The notes below the pieces were generated by a model, which was given only the letters and a program-made list of their open reading frames with translations, did not search any database and had not been told where the DNA came from. Below are positions 25,131 to 36,789 of a DNA stretch of 64,000 nucleotides, piece after piece. This DNA comes from Norana najaformis (taxonomy: Eukaryota; Annelida; Clitellata; Crassiclitellata; Hormogastridae). Where the stretch lies: NCBI GenBank assembly GCA_964023275.1, contig OZ029923.1, forward strand, positions 2,283,738-2,347,737, given 5' to 3'. A program made the translations under genes and the position numbers. Numbering within the stretch: position 1 is the stretch's first letter; the number at the start of each line of letters is the position of its first letter.

Positions 25131-25349
25131 CTAGTTACATACAAATCTAAACTAGATCACGGGCAAATATAATAGAGGAACAAATATAACACGAGGAACA
25201 GATAGATCCAGACGACCTAGAGAACGAAGACAGGATGAGGTACTGGAGTGTGGCGGCCGAATAAGATCACAAAGCTATTTTGCAGCATGGCCGATGCGAC
25301 AATAAGAACTGATTTAGTTCATAAACAGTAAGATTTACCTGAACACCTC

Positions 25350-27160
25350 TACATTCGAGCAGTTAGTAGGCATAAATCGGAATCTGAGCCGCAGAATGTC
25401 TTGGTTATCAGTGGTTAGACTATAAGCATTGTCAAAGCGTTTTCTGGTTTAATCTTATCAGCAACAACGCCCTGCACCGTTCAAACATCAGCCAGGTACT
25501 TCTAAGCAGTCGATTGCTTTAACATAATAAATAATTTATTTACATAACGCCCTTTAAAGACACTCACAAACTCTGAGTCAAAACATCTGTTACAAATGCG
25601 GACAGCCTCAACTTTCGCCGACAACATTAAAAGCAAGTTCAAGCTAAGAAAGAATGTCAAATTCGAGAATAACCAAGTTTAGTTGCCTATTGCAACAAAG
25701 AAAATTGAATAATCAAAAAGTTTAGATGTTGCAGTTACGGATTGCGGTCATTGTTATTATTTTTTACATTTATTAAGCGCCACTGTCTGATGAGTACTTC
25801 AGTCGATAGCGCTGAGCAATTTTGAGTGAAGGACTTGCTCAAGTCACTACACAGTAACCGTCTCAGGGAGGTCGAACCCTCATTTTCCCGCGTTACAAGC
25901 CGAGCGCTATATCAATTTGGCTACAGTGCACCATGGTTATAGTGAGAAGATACGGTGCGACGCCCGTATTGCAGTGGACGCCTACTAGGGCGTTGGTTTT
26001 GAGCTGTCGGTTTCTGTATCCGACTTCGGTCGTTTCATATCTGTAAGAGTTGTATAGCTTGGCATTCCCCTCCTCTGTGATACCTCCACGTACTCGGACT
26101 CTCCCTGCTCTGTCTGAAATGATACAACGACGCAGAAATATAAATGAAGGGCTGATAGTCTAACCTAATCTAATCTAATCTGATCTCATCTCATCTGACT
26201 TCATGTATCTGAATTCGATCCGGCTTCTCCAACGGATTTTGATTTTGGATTTTGATTTTCATTTCAAACGGCCATCGACTGATTCCTTGTGCATTATGAT
26301 AACGGCGCTGTAGAAGTCATTAGATTAGATTAGATCTAATGCAAGTCAGATCGCGGCCAGAAGTAATAATCCTTGGGGAAGTCCGATCGTAATCAGGAGG
26401 TAAGATAAAACATGCGACACGTCCATCCACAATATTATTATTGCATACGACGAACGTTGCGCTCTGCATCACATGGAGAATTGTTAGTTCTGTGCTTCTG
26501 TACAATGACTGGGACACATCACGACTGCCTATGCTTTGGCCAATCCTTCTGGAACAGTCTTTCACTTAGCAGTTTGAACTTTATCTTCATAAATAGCTCA
26601 AGAAGAATTTTCAGGGCTTATCTTAAGGTACACCGTTTTAGATCTGTTAGTTAGCCATGCTTCAGTGACTTTGCGAGGTTCTTAAGAAGCACTGAAAGAT
26701 GCACTATATCAACGTTCAAATACATTCATGCGACATTTTTACCGATCCAGTCGTTGATAAAACATTAGTACTTTTAAAGTCAATCGATGGTGAACTTGTT
26801 TTATTTTTATTTTTAAAATTTATTTTGTATATGCTTACAAAATGCTCCAAAATACTGATGTTGTAACGAGAAAGGCAGAGTAAGACGTCGCACTGGACTG
26901 ATAGGCCTACATTTGGACCCCTCCGGGTTCTGATTCGGCACCGAAACTGCCTGTCTCTTGCGAAATTAATTTGGTAAATCGCTGGCGAATCTGCTGATCT
27001 TTCTTAAACAGCTTATGAGTGGCGATGAGAAATTATCATCATCTGATGTAAACTAAGTCTTTCTGGACGCATATGCAAGAATAAAAACGGTACTAGGATA
27101 AAATATGATGTTTCGCAAATTGCGCAAATTCTCTGTTACTCTATCCTTCTACTCTTCAAA
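25350..27160. repeat. Intergenic segmental duplicate, copy 1
   Basis: Matches 36790-38660 over nearly its full length with small differences, including an embedded minus-strand SINE family 1 copy (25748-25935) and a shared block containing catcacatggagaattgtt. No gene is visible in it. Confidence 0.7.
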
Positions 27161-27955
27161 CTTCAGTGCAATAATTCTTAGCACACAAATGCTTTAACAT
27201 AATAATGGAATATTCATTTATATAGCGTCTTTTAAAGGAGTTCACAAAGTTTCTTTAGTCAAAACATCTGTCAAAAATCCAGACATCCGTGTTACTAAGT
27301 TGCAACAAAGGGTAATCTGACTTATTCATATGTCAACTTTCGCCAACTACAGTAGAAGGAAGTTCAAACTATGAAAGAATGTCAAAATCGTGAATAGCTA
27401 AGTTTCATTGCATATTGCAGCAAATGACACTGAAAAAGCTCAAAGTGAATCCTACACTCTCAAGTCGCCAAAGATGTTATAGCTATAAAATGTGGTTATT
27501 ATTATCAGTATTTTTCTGCATTTTTAAGCGTCACTATCTTATGACTAGCATCAAGCGATGGCGTTGAACAATTATGAGTGAAGGATTTGCTGATGGTCCC
27601 TTCAAGTAATCTTTTCAATGCTGGAGGGTCGAACCGGAACACTCAGCGTTACAGACCGATCGCTCTATCCAATCGGCTACCAAAACCCCAGTATATACAA
27701 TTTGTAATGGAATAAGCTATGTAAGTGATTATTTAGCACTAGGTCAATTGCTTTAACTGGTGTCTACTTCGTTTGCAAACGAATCGTTAATGCAATATTT
27801 AGGCTAGTCTATATGAGAACCTCCTTTGTTACACTCTGTTATTAAATATTTTAAATAAAATTTGCTAAAAAAAGAAATTACACATGTAAACTGGTGTAGC
27901 AGTATCTAGGGTACGTGAGTGAATAAACCTTTGGTGTCATGCTACTAATAATCAT
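27161..27955. other. 3' flank of gene C; SINE, no gene
   Basis: Homologous to the 3' flanks of A and B, with a minus-strand SINE family 1 copy at 27500-27690 inserted. Confidence 0.5.
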
Positions 27956-28108
27956 TTATACAGTGTAAATATCAAGCGTGTTGGAACAATCTAAGGTTTG
28001 GATTTTTTCTTCGGCTTGACTTTCTTTCTGTCTTAGGTCAAGCGATTCGTATTCATTCGTGTCTCTGTCATTTCCCAAACTTGCATAAGCTGACTCCTGC
28101 AGCACATC
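27956..28108 (-). CDS. Gene C exon 7: ITAM-like tail with altered C-terminus
   Basis: 153 nt to TAA. ESAYASLGNDRDTNEYESL is identical to gene A. Just after it, at about 28021-28030, four extra bases (a ttct-type duplication) shift the frame, replacing the basic lysine-rich end of A and B by an acidic/neutral end (QAEEKIQTLD, ending DIYTV) that is 13 residues longer. Confidence 0.76.
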   Translation of the reverse strand, partial: DVLQESAYASLGNDRDTNEYESLDLRQKESQAEEKIQTLDCSNTLDIYTV

Positions 28109-31100
28109 CTAAAGTAAATCCATGATCAATATGTTATAATTCGAGATTGATATGCACGAATTAGTAAAGTCGACAGTCGTCTGATATTTTCCCGATTCTA
28201 CAGGTCTGCAATAATATCAGATGATATTTGTTAATGTATGCTTTGCTGCGATGTAAAACACTTAGGCCTATCTACTATTGGGAACCTGTATAATTCAAAG
28301 TTACTTTCTGTTTCAACTGTGTGCAGCAACAAACATGTGATGATAACAAATAATTATGGTCAAATGACTGCAACATTCCGTTTACAACATCAATGTAAAC
28401 AAGTTTATCAGATGGTAAGGAAAGAAACTAGATGTAACAATTGGCATAAATATTACACAAAAGGCTGTTTTTAATCAGGTTCTAAACCCAGAAGATATAT
28501 GACGTAGTATATCTTTAAGGCTCACACCGACATCCCTGGATGAATATCAGCAGTCATGATGTGGTTTTATAATAAAGTTCTTGGAAAGCGTAACATAATA
28601 TATTTAATCATGATGCATCTTCTCTCGATCTACATGCATAAAAATGTTAGCAAAGAGACAAGTTTGAACGATTTCAAAATCAGAAATAAGGATCATAGAC
28701 TCAAAGGCGGGTTAGTGGTATTTCCGGGCTAGTTTTAACGAGCCAGCCGGGTTTCGACAATTTAACCATTGCCAGCAGTGTCGGTGTTGTTTTGCTAGAC
28801 ACATTATCTTTGGGCCACAAAAGCGTCTGCTTCGATCCAGCAATAGATGAATGAATGACTTACTGATGCAGTTTCTGTGCTAGAAATGAACGAAAGTTGA
28901 TGGGACGAAGAGCTTTTTTCTTGTTCCATAGGCTGCACAACATCATCTGCAAAGCAAGAATCCATAGCTGCAATATCTACAGCATATTTTAAGTATAAAT
29001 TATTGTATGGCTTACACGAAGTAGGTAGTTAATGGCGACACTGTATCTTGTGTTTGTGTAAGTGCATGTGTTTCTGTGGCTCTCGATGTATCTGTCTCTG
29101 TCAAAGAATTTCTTACCGCGAGGCGGATTATTTGTCCTCCGATGAAACTCTACGTATCCGAGTCTGACCAAGCTGGCAAAGGCTATCGATGCCAATAGGA
29201 TGGCAGCGAGAAGTCCGAATCCAAGGCCGATTCCTAAGTCAATTACTCTCTGAACTGCGGAAGAACTAGACGAAGTGAAAGTAAATTCATCTGTGAATTG
29301 CATAACATAAAGAGTTTGTGGTTTTTTCAAGCTATAAGTATCAAGCTTAAGGAACATTTCTTAATATGCAAGGTAATATATAAAATTATTAAGACGATGG
29401 AATATATTTCTCATGCCATATAATACTTGAAAACATATTGAACTTTTTTTATTGATTATGGATCGAAAACACGAGAAATTGGGATGCTCATGAGCTTTGA
29501 CACTGGATGACCCATATCCACAAAGAAAGATACGTGTAAACGTGAAATGGAGTATGATTCGAATGAAAGCAGATTTTAATAGCAATGGACATATTTACAA
29601 TACATACCATCAATTGAGTGTATTCGCAAATGGATTGGCCTTTCTAGACTACGACCTGACATGGAAACTGACCCAACATCGTTTCGCTTGTTTACTTACT
29701 TTAGTTGAGCAATGGCGAATAAAGTAGTTTTTCTAACGCATGCTTTGTGTGGCACTGAGATTTTATTTGTTTAATTATTTATTTATAGCTCTTATTACGC
29801 TCGAAGACTGTAAATCCGAATCTTAGGCGCGTATAAAATGTTCGCCAGGGGTCAAGATCGAGTCATGCAAAGGCCAGACTAAAATAGTGAGTCTTGGCAA
29901 ATGATTTAAATCAGGACAGCAAGTTGGCAACTTAGGACTTTTATTGTAGACGATTCCAAATACGAGGGAACAGTAAATGAAAGCACTTGATCCACAATTG
30001 TCCTGAGCCCAGGCTATAGTAGCATTCTAATATTAGAAGAATGCAACAGTATAGGAGAGCAATATGGAGCTGAATTGCATGAAGATTTGTATTACAATAA
30101 GGAAAAATTAAAATTGAGAGTTTATATCGCACTGCGTTATATTAAATAACGTTGAGATTCCCTATAAGGCGATATTTAAATGCTTAAACGAATGCATTAC
30201 ATGACACATCATGAAACATTATTCTTATTTACGGATAACAGCGTCTTTGCGCAGGATTCCATCCCAGCCAGCACATACGTTGGGACAATGTTGGGCGACA
30301 TTTGTTCAACAAAGTCCCTAAGTGTCTGTGTGTTTGCTGAGATGAACCGCTTGGTTTCCGTAATGATGAAATTGTCAAGAAATGCTAGGCAAAAGGAGTA
30401 ATTTTCAAGATTTCTATTTGCATGAGGTATTATAAAAAGACAATTATTATCTAAAACAAGGCAGCATTGTGAAAAATTAAATTCCACAGACATGACAATA
30501 CCTGTATTGTTAACCTGAAAATCACGAGAAGTTGCACTGCAACTAACTCCTCTCACAACATTCATTGTCAAACATCTGTACCGCACGGAAGTGACATTGC
30601 CCAAAGCAGTTTGGTTGCTAGACCGAGTCTGAATATCCGTCCAAGTAGGAAAGCAATCGTTTTCATTTTCCCACACCTGCCATTTGAAACTTGGAGGAGG
30701 ATGTCCCATTGCCACACAAGTAATGGTGGTTCCAGGAGAATAACCACAAAGTGAAGGTGACAAAGTGACATTCCTAACTGGATCTGAAACAGATTTTTAG
30801 CAGAGGATGGAGACAGTGAGGGGAAGACATTGTAATGGCTAACCGGAAGTGAGTTGAAAGATGATTTTTCAGGAAGACTCATATGGATGAACACAGGGAT
30901 GTATATTGTGTCTATTCTTAGTTAAATTTTTTCTCTCAGTCAAAGATATTTGAATAGTTATGCATAGTTAATAAAGTGATGAGTTAATTCTGATAGTTGT
31001 TGATCATACGCAAATACTGTCCTGTGTTGTTAAACATAAAAATGTACCGAGACTAGCGTAAGCTTTAACTCCTTTTGTACTGTGTTGTTGTTTATTTCAT

Positions 31101-34100
31101 ATAGTGCTTTGTGCAATAAAGCATTAAATTTTCAATTAAATTCAGGCAGAAAAACCATTGAACACCTATCAAATCTATTTGATATATAGGTGAACAGTCA
31201 GGCAAGCAATTTGTGAACTATCGAATTGTTTAACAAAGGCGTTGGCTAATAAATACTTTTTGAAAACAACACACAAAAGGACATTCTCACTGGATGTCAA
31301 CATCACAGAACAAAATACTTACAGAGAACTTTGATGACAGGTGTTTCACAAGAGGTAGTTGGAACATTTGAAGCCAAACCTTCATGGTTTCTTCCATTAT
31401 CATTAACTGGAAAAGAAATGACACAAGTGAATGATGGAACCTCAGGAGCTGAAGCTATAACATAGTAAGACTGACTTATGGTTTTTCCATTTTCCACAGC
31501 AGCTGGTGTATCTTTCACGTCTTTCCACGACATTGAGGCCTTTTCCGTTCCATTGTATGTCACTTCACATGTCAACTGCACTCCATCTCCTTCCAATGTG
31601 TCATCCAGAGACGCATTTATCGCACATGTTGGTTGAGTCTCTACGAACACATATTATATCGAAGATATTTAAAACAACAGACACTTTTATTATTAATTTT
31701 GCAATCACCGTAGACATGTAGACACATTCATATACACATACCTCCTGCCTATCGAATTTGTTTTGATGTGGGCGCCTGTGAATAAGCTGCTGCCCGCGAC
31801 TTTGCTTTCGTTGGGCGCTGTAGAAACCTCGAGTTTACGAATACGATTAAACTTAAGAGGAAATATTGGAAAATAGTTACCATCCCACAGTGGAATCTAC
31901 CAGAAGTTAAATCTAAGACATCAAAGAAAACTTCTGCAGGAAGCAGCTTGATATTGTCGCAAAACTTGCGACTGATTGTGTTTTGCTTCGCTGTCGCCGC
32001 CTGTCGAAGGACGGTCTACGCCTCGGGCCGTCCGACGATAGCCGTCGATCCGACAGCCGTAAACTCCTGGACCATACTGGCTAGGCCGAACCCCCCCTTG
32101 TCACGAACTTTTGCGAGAATACGAAAACAAATCTACAGTTTGGAAATGCTACCGAAAAGGCATGAATTGCAGGAAACGTCCATAGGAGTTGGCGAAAGTA
32201 TACAGTATATGGTCATTGTATTAATAAACTGAATGAAGTTCAGAAATTTATTTATTTGTTGTGTGCAAGATCAGTATTTCTGAAAAAACAAGTCAGCTGT
32301 AAGCCATAATCCTCTTTTCACTACTACAGATGAAGATCCACTACGTATTGCAAAGAGGACGATTTTTTGAAACTATTGCTCCCCAAAAGAATCGGCCAAA
32401 GTATGAAAGGCAAATGTAGTTACACAAATTCAGAGCAACCCTTTAAAAAGCCTTACTGATTACCTACACACCCTCATAAGCAGCAGGAAGAATAACTTTC
32501 TAAGACATTGGTTAGAGTAACTATGAAGCATGGCATTTAGTGCCCAACACAGAACTACTTGAATGTATTATTGCCTGAATAGTCCTAGAATAGGTTGAAA
32601 AATTATCTCTGTTGTCACAGAAGCTCTACGGAAAAATAGCTTCAAGAAATCCATCTTTAACAGTTCTGTCTGTTTGGTTATTTTTTTAAAATTATTCTGA
32701 CCAGAGAAACAACTGAAATAAAATAACTTACTCAATATTATAAGAAATGCACTTCTTTCAATTGTATTTGGTGAAATAACTACTCTACACATGAAGCGTC
32801 CGGCGTCCATCAGTTTGACGTCGTTAATAACTAAATCACAACCGGATGAATTGTTGACGCTGTATCGATCTCTATAAGCGTTGTATATTCCTTGGCGATC
32901 ACTGAAACAGTCTCTGGGTTGTTTTGAGGAATAGATCTCTCCCAATCGACACCAATACAGTTTCCAGATGGAGTTGAACATTTCAAGGTTACATTTGACC
33001 CAACAATGCTTAGAATGTGTTGAGGTCCTTCCATTTGACTTTGCAGAGCACCTAAAAGTCAAGTCTATGCATTACAGTTAAAAGACCAATATCTACAATT
33101 GAATTATGAAGTATGCCTAGCTGCATGGATAAGAGGAGCTTAGCATAATAGCATAGCGTAATATATTCATATGGAGATATAATGCAACCTATATTGGTTC
33201 ACGGGAGCTTTTCGGATAGAGCGCTTGGCTTGTAATTTGGAGAATACGGGCTCAAGCCTCCTCTGTGTAAGGACCTCGAGCAAGTTCTTAGCTCACAGTT
33301 GCTCAGCGCCATCGATTGGCGCGTAATCATTCGATAGTGGCGTTTATTAAATGTAGAAATAGTCATAAAATTTAGAATTCTGTGTTCATATTACTGGCAT
33401 TTGAACCAACCAACGTCGATGTGATCTGCTGAATTTCAAAGTAGAATTCGTGCGGCCTTTCGCTTTCGCTTTCGCTTTCGCTCAGACAATCTATTGTTCT
33501 ATGAAGTTTTATAATTGCAGCGCTTTAGAATTAGCTTAGCTCAGGTTAGCCTAGATTAGATAAGACTTATAAAGTGTGATTTTTTTCTCCGTCGAGGGCG
33601 CTGGTTCCACTAACAATCCTCAACAGGATGACCGTTATGAACGCCCGGATGACTGTTAGCCGACAAGAGTCTTCAATACGATTAGATAAGAGTCCACATT
33701 TCACACTTCATTAAATATACAGCACTTATCCTAGCATCTACAGAAACTAAGATCGCGTCGGTGGGTGTCATACAGCGTGAGTACGGTCGACAGTTCCTAT
33801 CCTCATAGACAGCTCTTTTCTTCGTCTTTAGCGGACTTTTCTCTTCTTCTTCGACTTCGTCGAGTCCTGAGATCTATACATCACGTGGTCTCAAGTACAT
33901 CACATGGTGTTACTTATAGTGACGTCATCTTTACATACATTACGTGGTCTTACGTACAGTCGCGTCATCCTTACGTACAGTACATGATCTTAAGTACATC
34001 ACGTGATAAAAAAATTAGCGGGCCATGAACTCAACCGGAGATTAAGAAAGCAGTGATACAAAGCTAAAGCATCAGCAGCACTTTGCTTATATCTAAATAA

Positions 34101-34305
34101 AATGAAAGCCTTGGCATATGTACACTTGCTATTTGCATTGTATCACAATTTCTTTCTTTGCTAATATATTTTTGATTTAAAGGCACAGACACATATATAA
34201 CGCTTGTCAATTGCTTACTAATACTATTTTTGCGCTCTATGTTAATGAGAATGTGTGGATCTTACCAGTAACAGTAAGAAGAACTGCGATCACGAAGAGC
34301 TCCAT
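27956..34305 (-). CDS. Gene C: three-Ig ITAM-type receptor, frameshifted in Ig1
   Basis: Seven exons in the order of gene A: signal 34266-34305, V-type Ig 32732-33051, Ig2 31323-31640, Ig3 30502-30783, transmembrane 29117-29290, linker 28864-28946, ITAM exon 27956-28108. The first Ig exon is 320 nt, one base short of the 321 nt seen in both V-type exons of B; reading moves to another frame after PETV, near 32910, where an A run is one base shorter than in the paralogues. Unless this is an assembly error or a variable allele, the protein stops within Ig1. The last exon has a second indel (see its entry). Other exons are open and well kept, so the break is recent or false. Confidence 0.75.
28864..28946 (-). 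CDS. Gene C exon 6: cytoplasmic linker
   Basis: 83 nt, phase 1 in and 0 out. Encodes DDVVQPMEQEKSSSSHQL and is more acidic and Ser-rich than the linker of A. Confidence 0.72.
29117..29290 (-). CDS. Gene C exon 5: transmembrane segment
   Basis: 174 nt, phase 1-1. Ser-rich stalk, then LGIGLGFGLLAAILLASIAF. The membrane-edge YASL of A and B is FASL here, so that tyrosine is lost, while the distal ITAM is kept. Confidence 0.82.
30502..30783 (-). CDS. Gene C exon 4: Ig3 domain
   Basis: 282 nt, phase 1-1. Contains TTITCVAMGHPPPSFKWQ and VRYRCLTMNVVRG. Extra Cys in NDCFPTW matches the extra Cys of gene A. Confidence 0.84.
31323..31640 (-). CDS. Gene C exon 3: Ig2 domain
   Basis: 318 nt, phase 1-1. 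Contains VQLTCEVTYNGTEKASMSWK and PSFTCVISF with terminal cysteines PTCAIN and TSCETP. Confidence 0.85.
31742..31850 (+). repeat. SINE family 3 copy in gene C
   Basis: Contains gggcgcctgtgaataagc and ctttcgttgggcgctgtag, ending tcgagtttacgaatacgatt. Orthologous in position to copies in gene B (16676, 20518). Confidence 0.6.
31955..32124. mobile_element. Short MITE-like insertion in gene C intron
   Basis: Gene B reads cttgatatgaaaacaaat here without interruption; gene C carries about 170 extra, GC-rich bases. Ends ttgtcgcaaaacttgcgac and the complement of its other end, ttctcgcaaaagttcgtgac, form imperfect inverted repeats. Confidence 0.55.
32732..33051 (-). pseudogene. Gene C exon 2: V-type Ig domain with frameshift
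   Basis: 320 nt. The first half (VTLKC, GVDWERS, up to PETV) and the second half (DRYSV, SSGCDLVI, DAGRFMC) are in different frames. The paralogues read gaaaacag at this place and this copy gaaacag, so one base is missing at about 32907-32910. Splice borders are normal. Confidence 0.8.
33210..33362 (+). repeat. SINE family 1 copy in gene C
   Basis: Contains gggctcaagcctcctctg and gctcagcgccatcgattggc, ending agtggcgtttattaaatg. Same intron as the copy at 21878 in gene B. Confidence 0.6.
34266..34305 (-). CDS. Gene C exon 1: signal peptide
   Basis: 40 nt encoding MELFVIAVLLTVT, donor G|GTAAGA, phase 1. Confidence 0.75.
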
Positions 34306-34559
34306 CTTCTGAGAATGTTGCAAATGGATGTGTGAAGCCAGTAGTGTGCGACGGTCTTAAGTCAGTCTGTCGAGAGGTTTAGACACGCGACAAGATCTGT
34401 GTAGTAGCGATTTAGACACAAATATTTTATAACATGCAGTGATCCTCACCAGTTTCTGTTCAAACTGATTGTCTGCTCTGTATGGCGATTTTGAGTTCTT
34501 GTACTCATTCTCCAACCAACATATGTCCACAGATTCAGATTCGCTTTTACACCATCCCA

Positions 34560-36760
34560 ATCGTATAACCTAACGATTTTTCCATTCATCTTTTTGTAAC
34601 ATTTGCAGTGGCAAACTGTGGGAATCCTGCTGCAGCATGTAATGAGTTGTACTGAACAGACAATGTATCAGTCAGGACAACATAATTATAGATCAGGCCT
34701 TTTGAACTAGATCCGACTTCCTCATCTAATGTGGCAGAATAATTACTGTATGGGTTAATGAAAGTGATAGTTAATAAAGGTTAATAAAATCCGCCTGCCG
34801 GTGTTTTATTACGGAAATGCACGTTTGTCAGAAGCCGGGCGATGTTACATTAACTCGGTGTATTTTACAACCATTCAATGCTGTTTTCCCTTTCTGTCAA
34901 CCCACTCACAGCCCATGTCACAGCTCTTTCGTTTCCTTCTCTGTCTCTCTGTCTCTGTATCTGTGTCTGTGTCTGTCTCTTTCTCTGTCTCTGTCTGTCT
35001 CTGTCTCTCTCTGATCCTCGGACAACCGGTCTTGTTCTACATACGTACCGGGATTGACCTGATGTACCTTCAGGGCAACCTCACTGAATTCACGCATAGC
35101 TCACGATTAAGCTGGTGACCAGCGCTTAGAATTTTTAGCGCTTTAAAAATTTTCGGAATCACCATTACCACCATTACGAATAGATAAATGCACTTCAGAA
35201 AATGTTTAAATGGTAGAACATCAAAACCAGGCCGGTATAGGCTGCGGAGTCATAAACATATAGGCTTTAAGTCTATCAGTACCAGCATCAAACAAAGTCA
35301 ATTAATTAACTCTAATGAGAAACATTAATAATGCTTATAGGTAGGCCTATAGTTCGTCGGACTTGTATCCTGTTTTCTCAGAGTCGTAAACATTGGTTGT
35401 AAAATGTAATTTTTTTCCAGACCACTTCAGAGGCCTACTGCAGGCCGTGCAGTCATAAGAAAGAGCGATATGCAAATGATTTTGGCCAGAATTTTGCCTA
35501 ATAAATAAGTAAGTAAGTAAGTTGCCTTCATTAGCATCTTATATGATCACTTGCATTACGTTGCAATGATCAGTTACATACAAATTTTAACTAAAGCACT
35601 GGCAAATATAATAGACCGAAATACACCATTAAAATAACTAAAGGTGAATCATTTCAGAAATTCAATTAATTTCTCGTTTGTTGAACGACAGCTCTAGAAT
35701 TAAATGCACGTTTCTTTACGTTCTAAACAGGTTCGGTGATGTCGATTAGGTCACAGCTGAGGTCCCAATCCTTTTCGGTTTGCTTATCTTTCGTAGACTT
35801 TTTTCTGATTTCATGGCCTCAAGAATCTTGATTGGTTCTGTCCTAAGGACCGCGACTTCAGATTGCAGTTTTGCTTTTAGCAGTCGCGAGTCCCCATCGA
35901 TTGATTCTTTGGGAATTACGATGGCGGCGAAACACCTATCCAAGATAAGAAACGAAAAGATCAGATCAGCTCAGATTAGGTTAGATTATAATCAGGCGGC
36001 GCCGTTAACTGTGTTGACCACTAGAATAATGATAAATCTCAGAGTCGTCAGTTGAAGGCCTTTGTGTTGGAAAACGGGGGACGAGTGTAATGTCGGAATA
36101 GAAACCAGTCGCTAAACTGCCCTACCTTTCAAATAACTCTAGTGTAATGTGGAACAATGTAATGTAATCTGACATTTATATAACATCACTTTGAGGAAAC
36201 ACAACAGTTATGCTTCCCGTACATCATCGCCATTCCGCTATTGAACAAAACGGTCATCATCCTCTGACGGTTTGAACACAAGACTCTAGATATTATCTTA
36301 TGCCAGTAGGTAAAAAATAAGAAAAGCAGTTCCTTAAGACAACGCCAAGAGGCAGCCATCGATGCGAAGTGTTAGCGACTTCATTTTTCCTAGCCTCAGC
36401 TTATGAGAGCTAGGAAAACCTCTCTCTTGGTGCTTGTTCTTCCCATCAGCAGTGTACGGTCAGTGTACTCATTTCATAGCTGATTTCGCTAACGGGCGCA
36501 AGTGGAGCAGAAATCTCGAAACATTTTTCAGCCCTGGCGGAGATTTAACCTCCGACCACTGGATTTACATTCCAGCACGATAACCACTAGACTATTGAGC
36601 GCCCCAATTAGGTACTCAATTGCAAAGTGGCAGTGCCAACCACAGAAAAAAAAATCGGTGTGCGTGACAGAGGGAAACGAAATCAGGGGGCGAAGAATCC
36701 AATGTAAACTACAAGACAGAAAGGGTGTCAAGACAAAGAGAATTAAGGAATGATGTTAAT
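34560..36760. other. 5' flank of gene C; repeats, no gene
   Basis: Homologous to the other receptor 5' flanks. Contains a CT/CTGT-rich stretch (34925-35012), a SINE family 2 copy (35755-36000) and a tRNA-like sequence (36531-36603). Confidence 0.55.
36531..36603 (-). repeat. tRNA-like sequence (GTA anticodon loop), SINE or pseudo-tRNA
   Basis: The minus strand shows tagtctagtgg, a perfect five-base anticodon stem ctgga/tccag around atgtaaa (GTA, Tyr-type) and a T arm cggag/ctccg. The acceptor stem does not pair well, so a working tRNA is unlikely. Confidence 0.4.
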
Positions 36761-36789
36761 TTATTTAAATATGTATTTTAAAGCTGACT

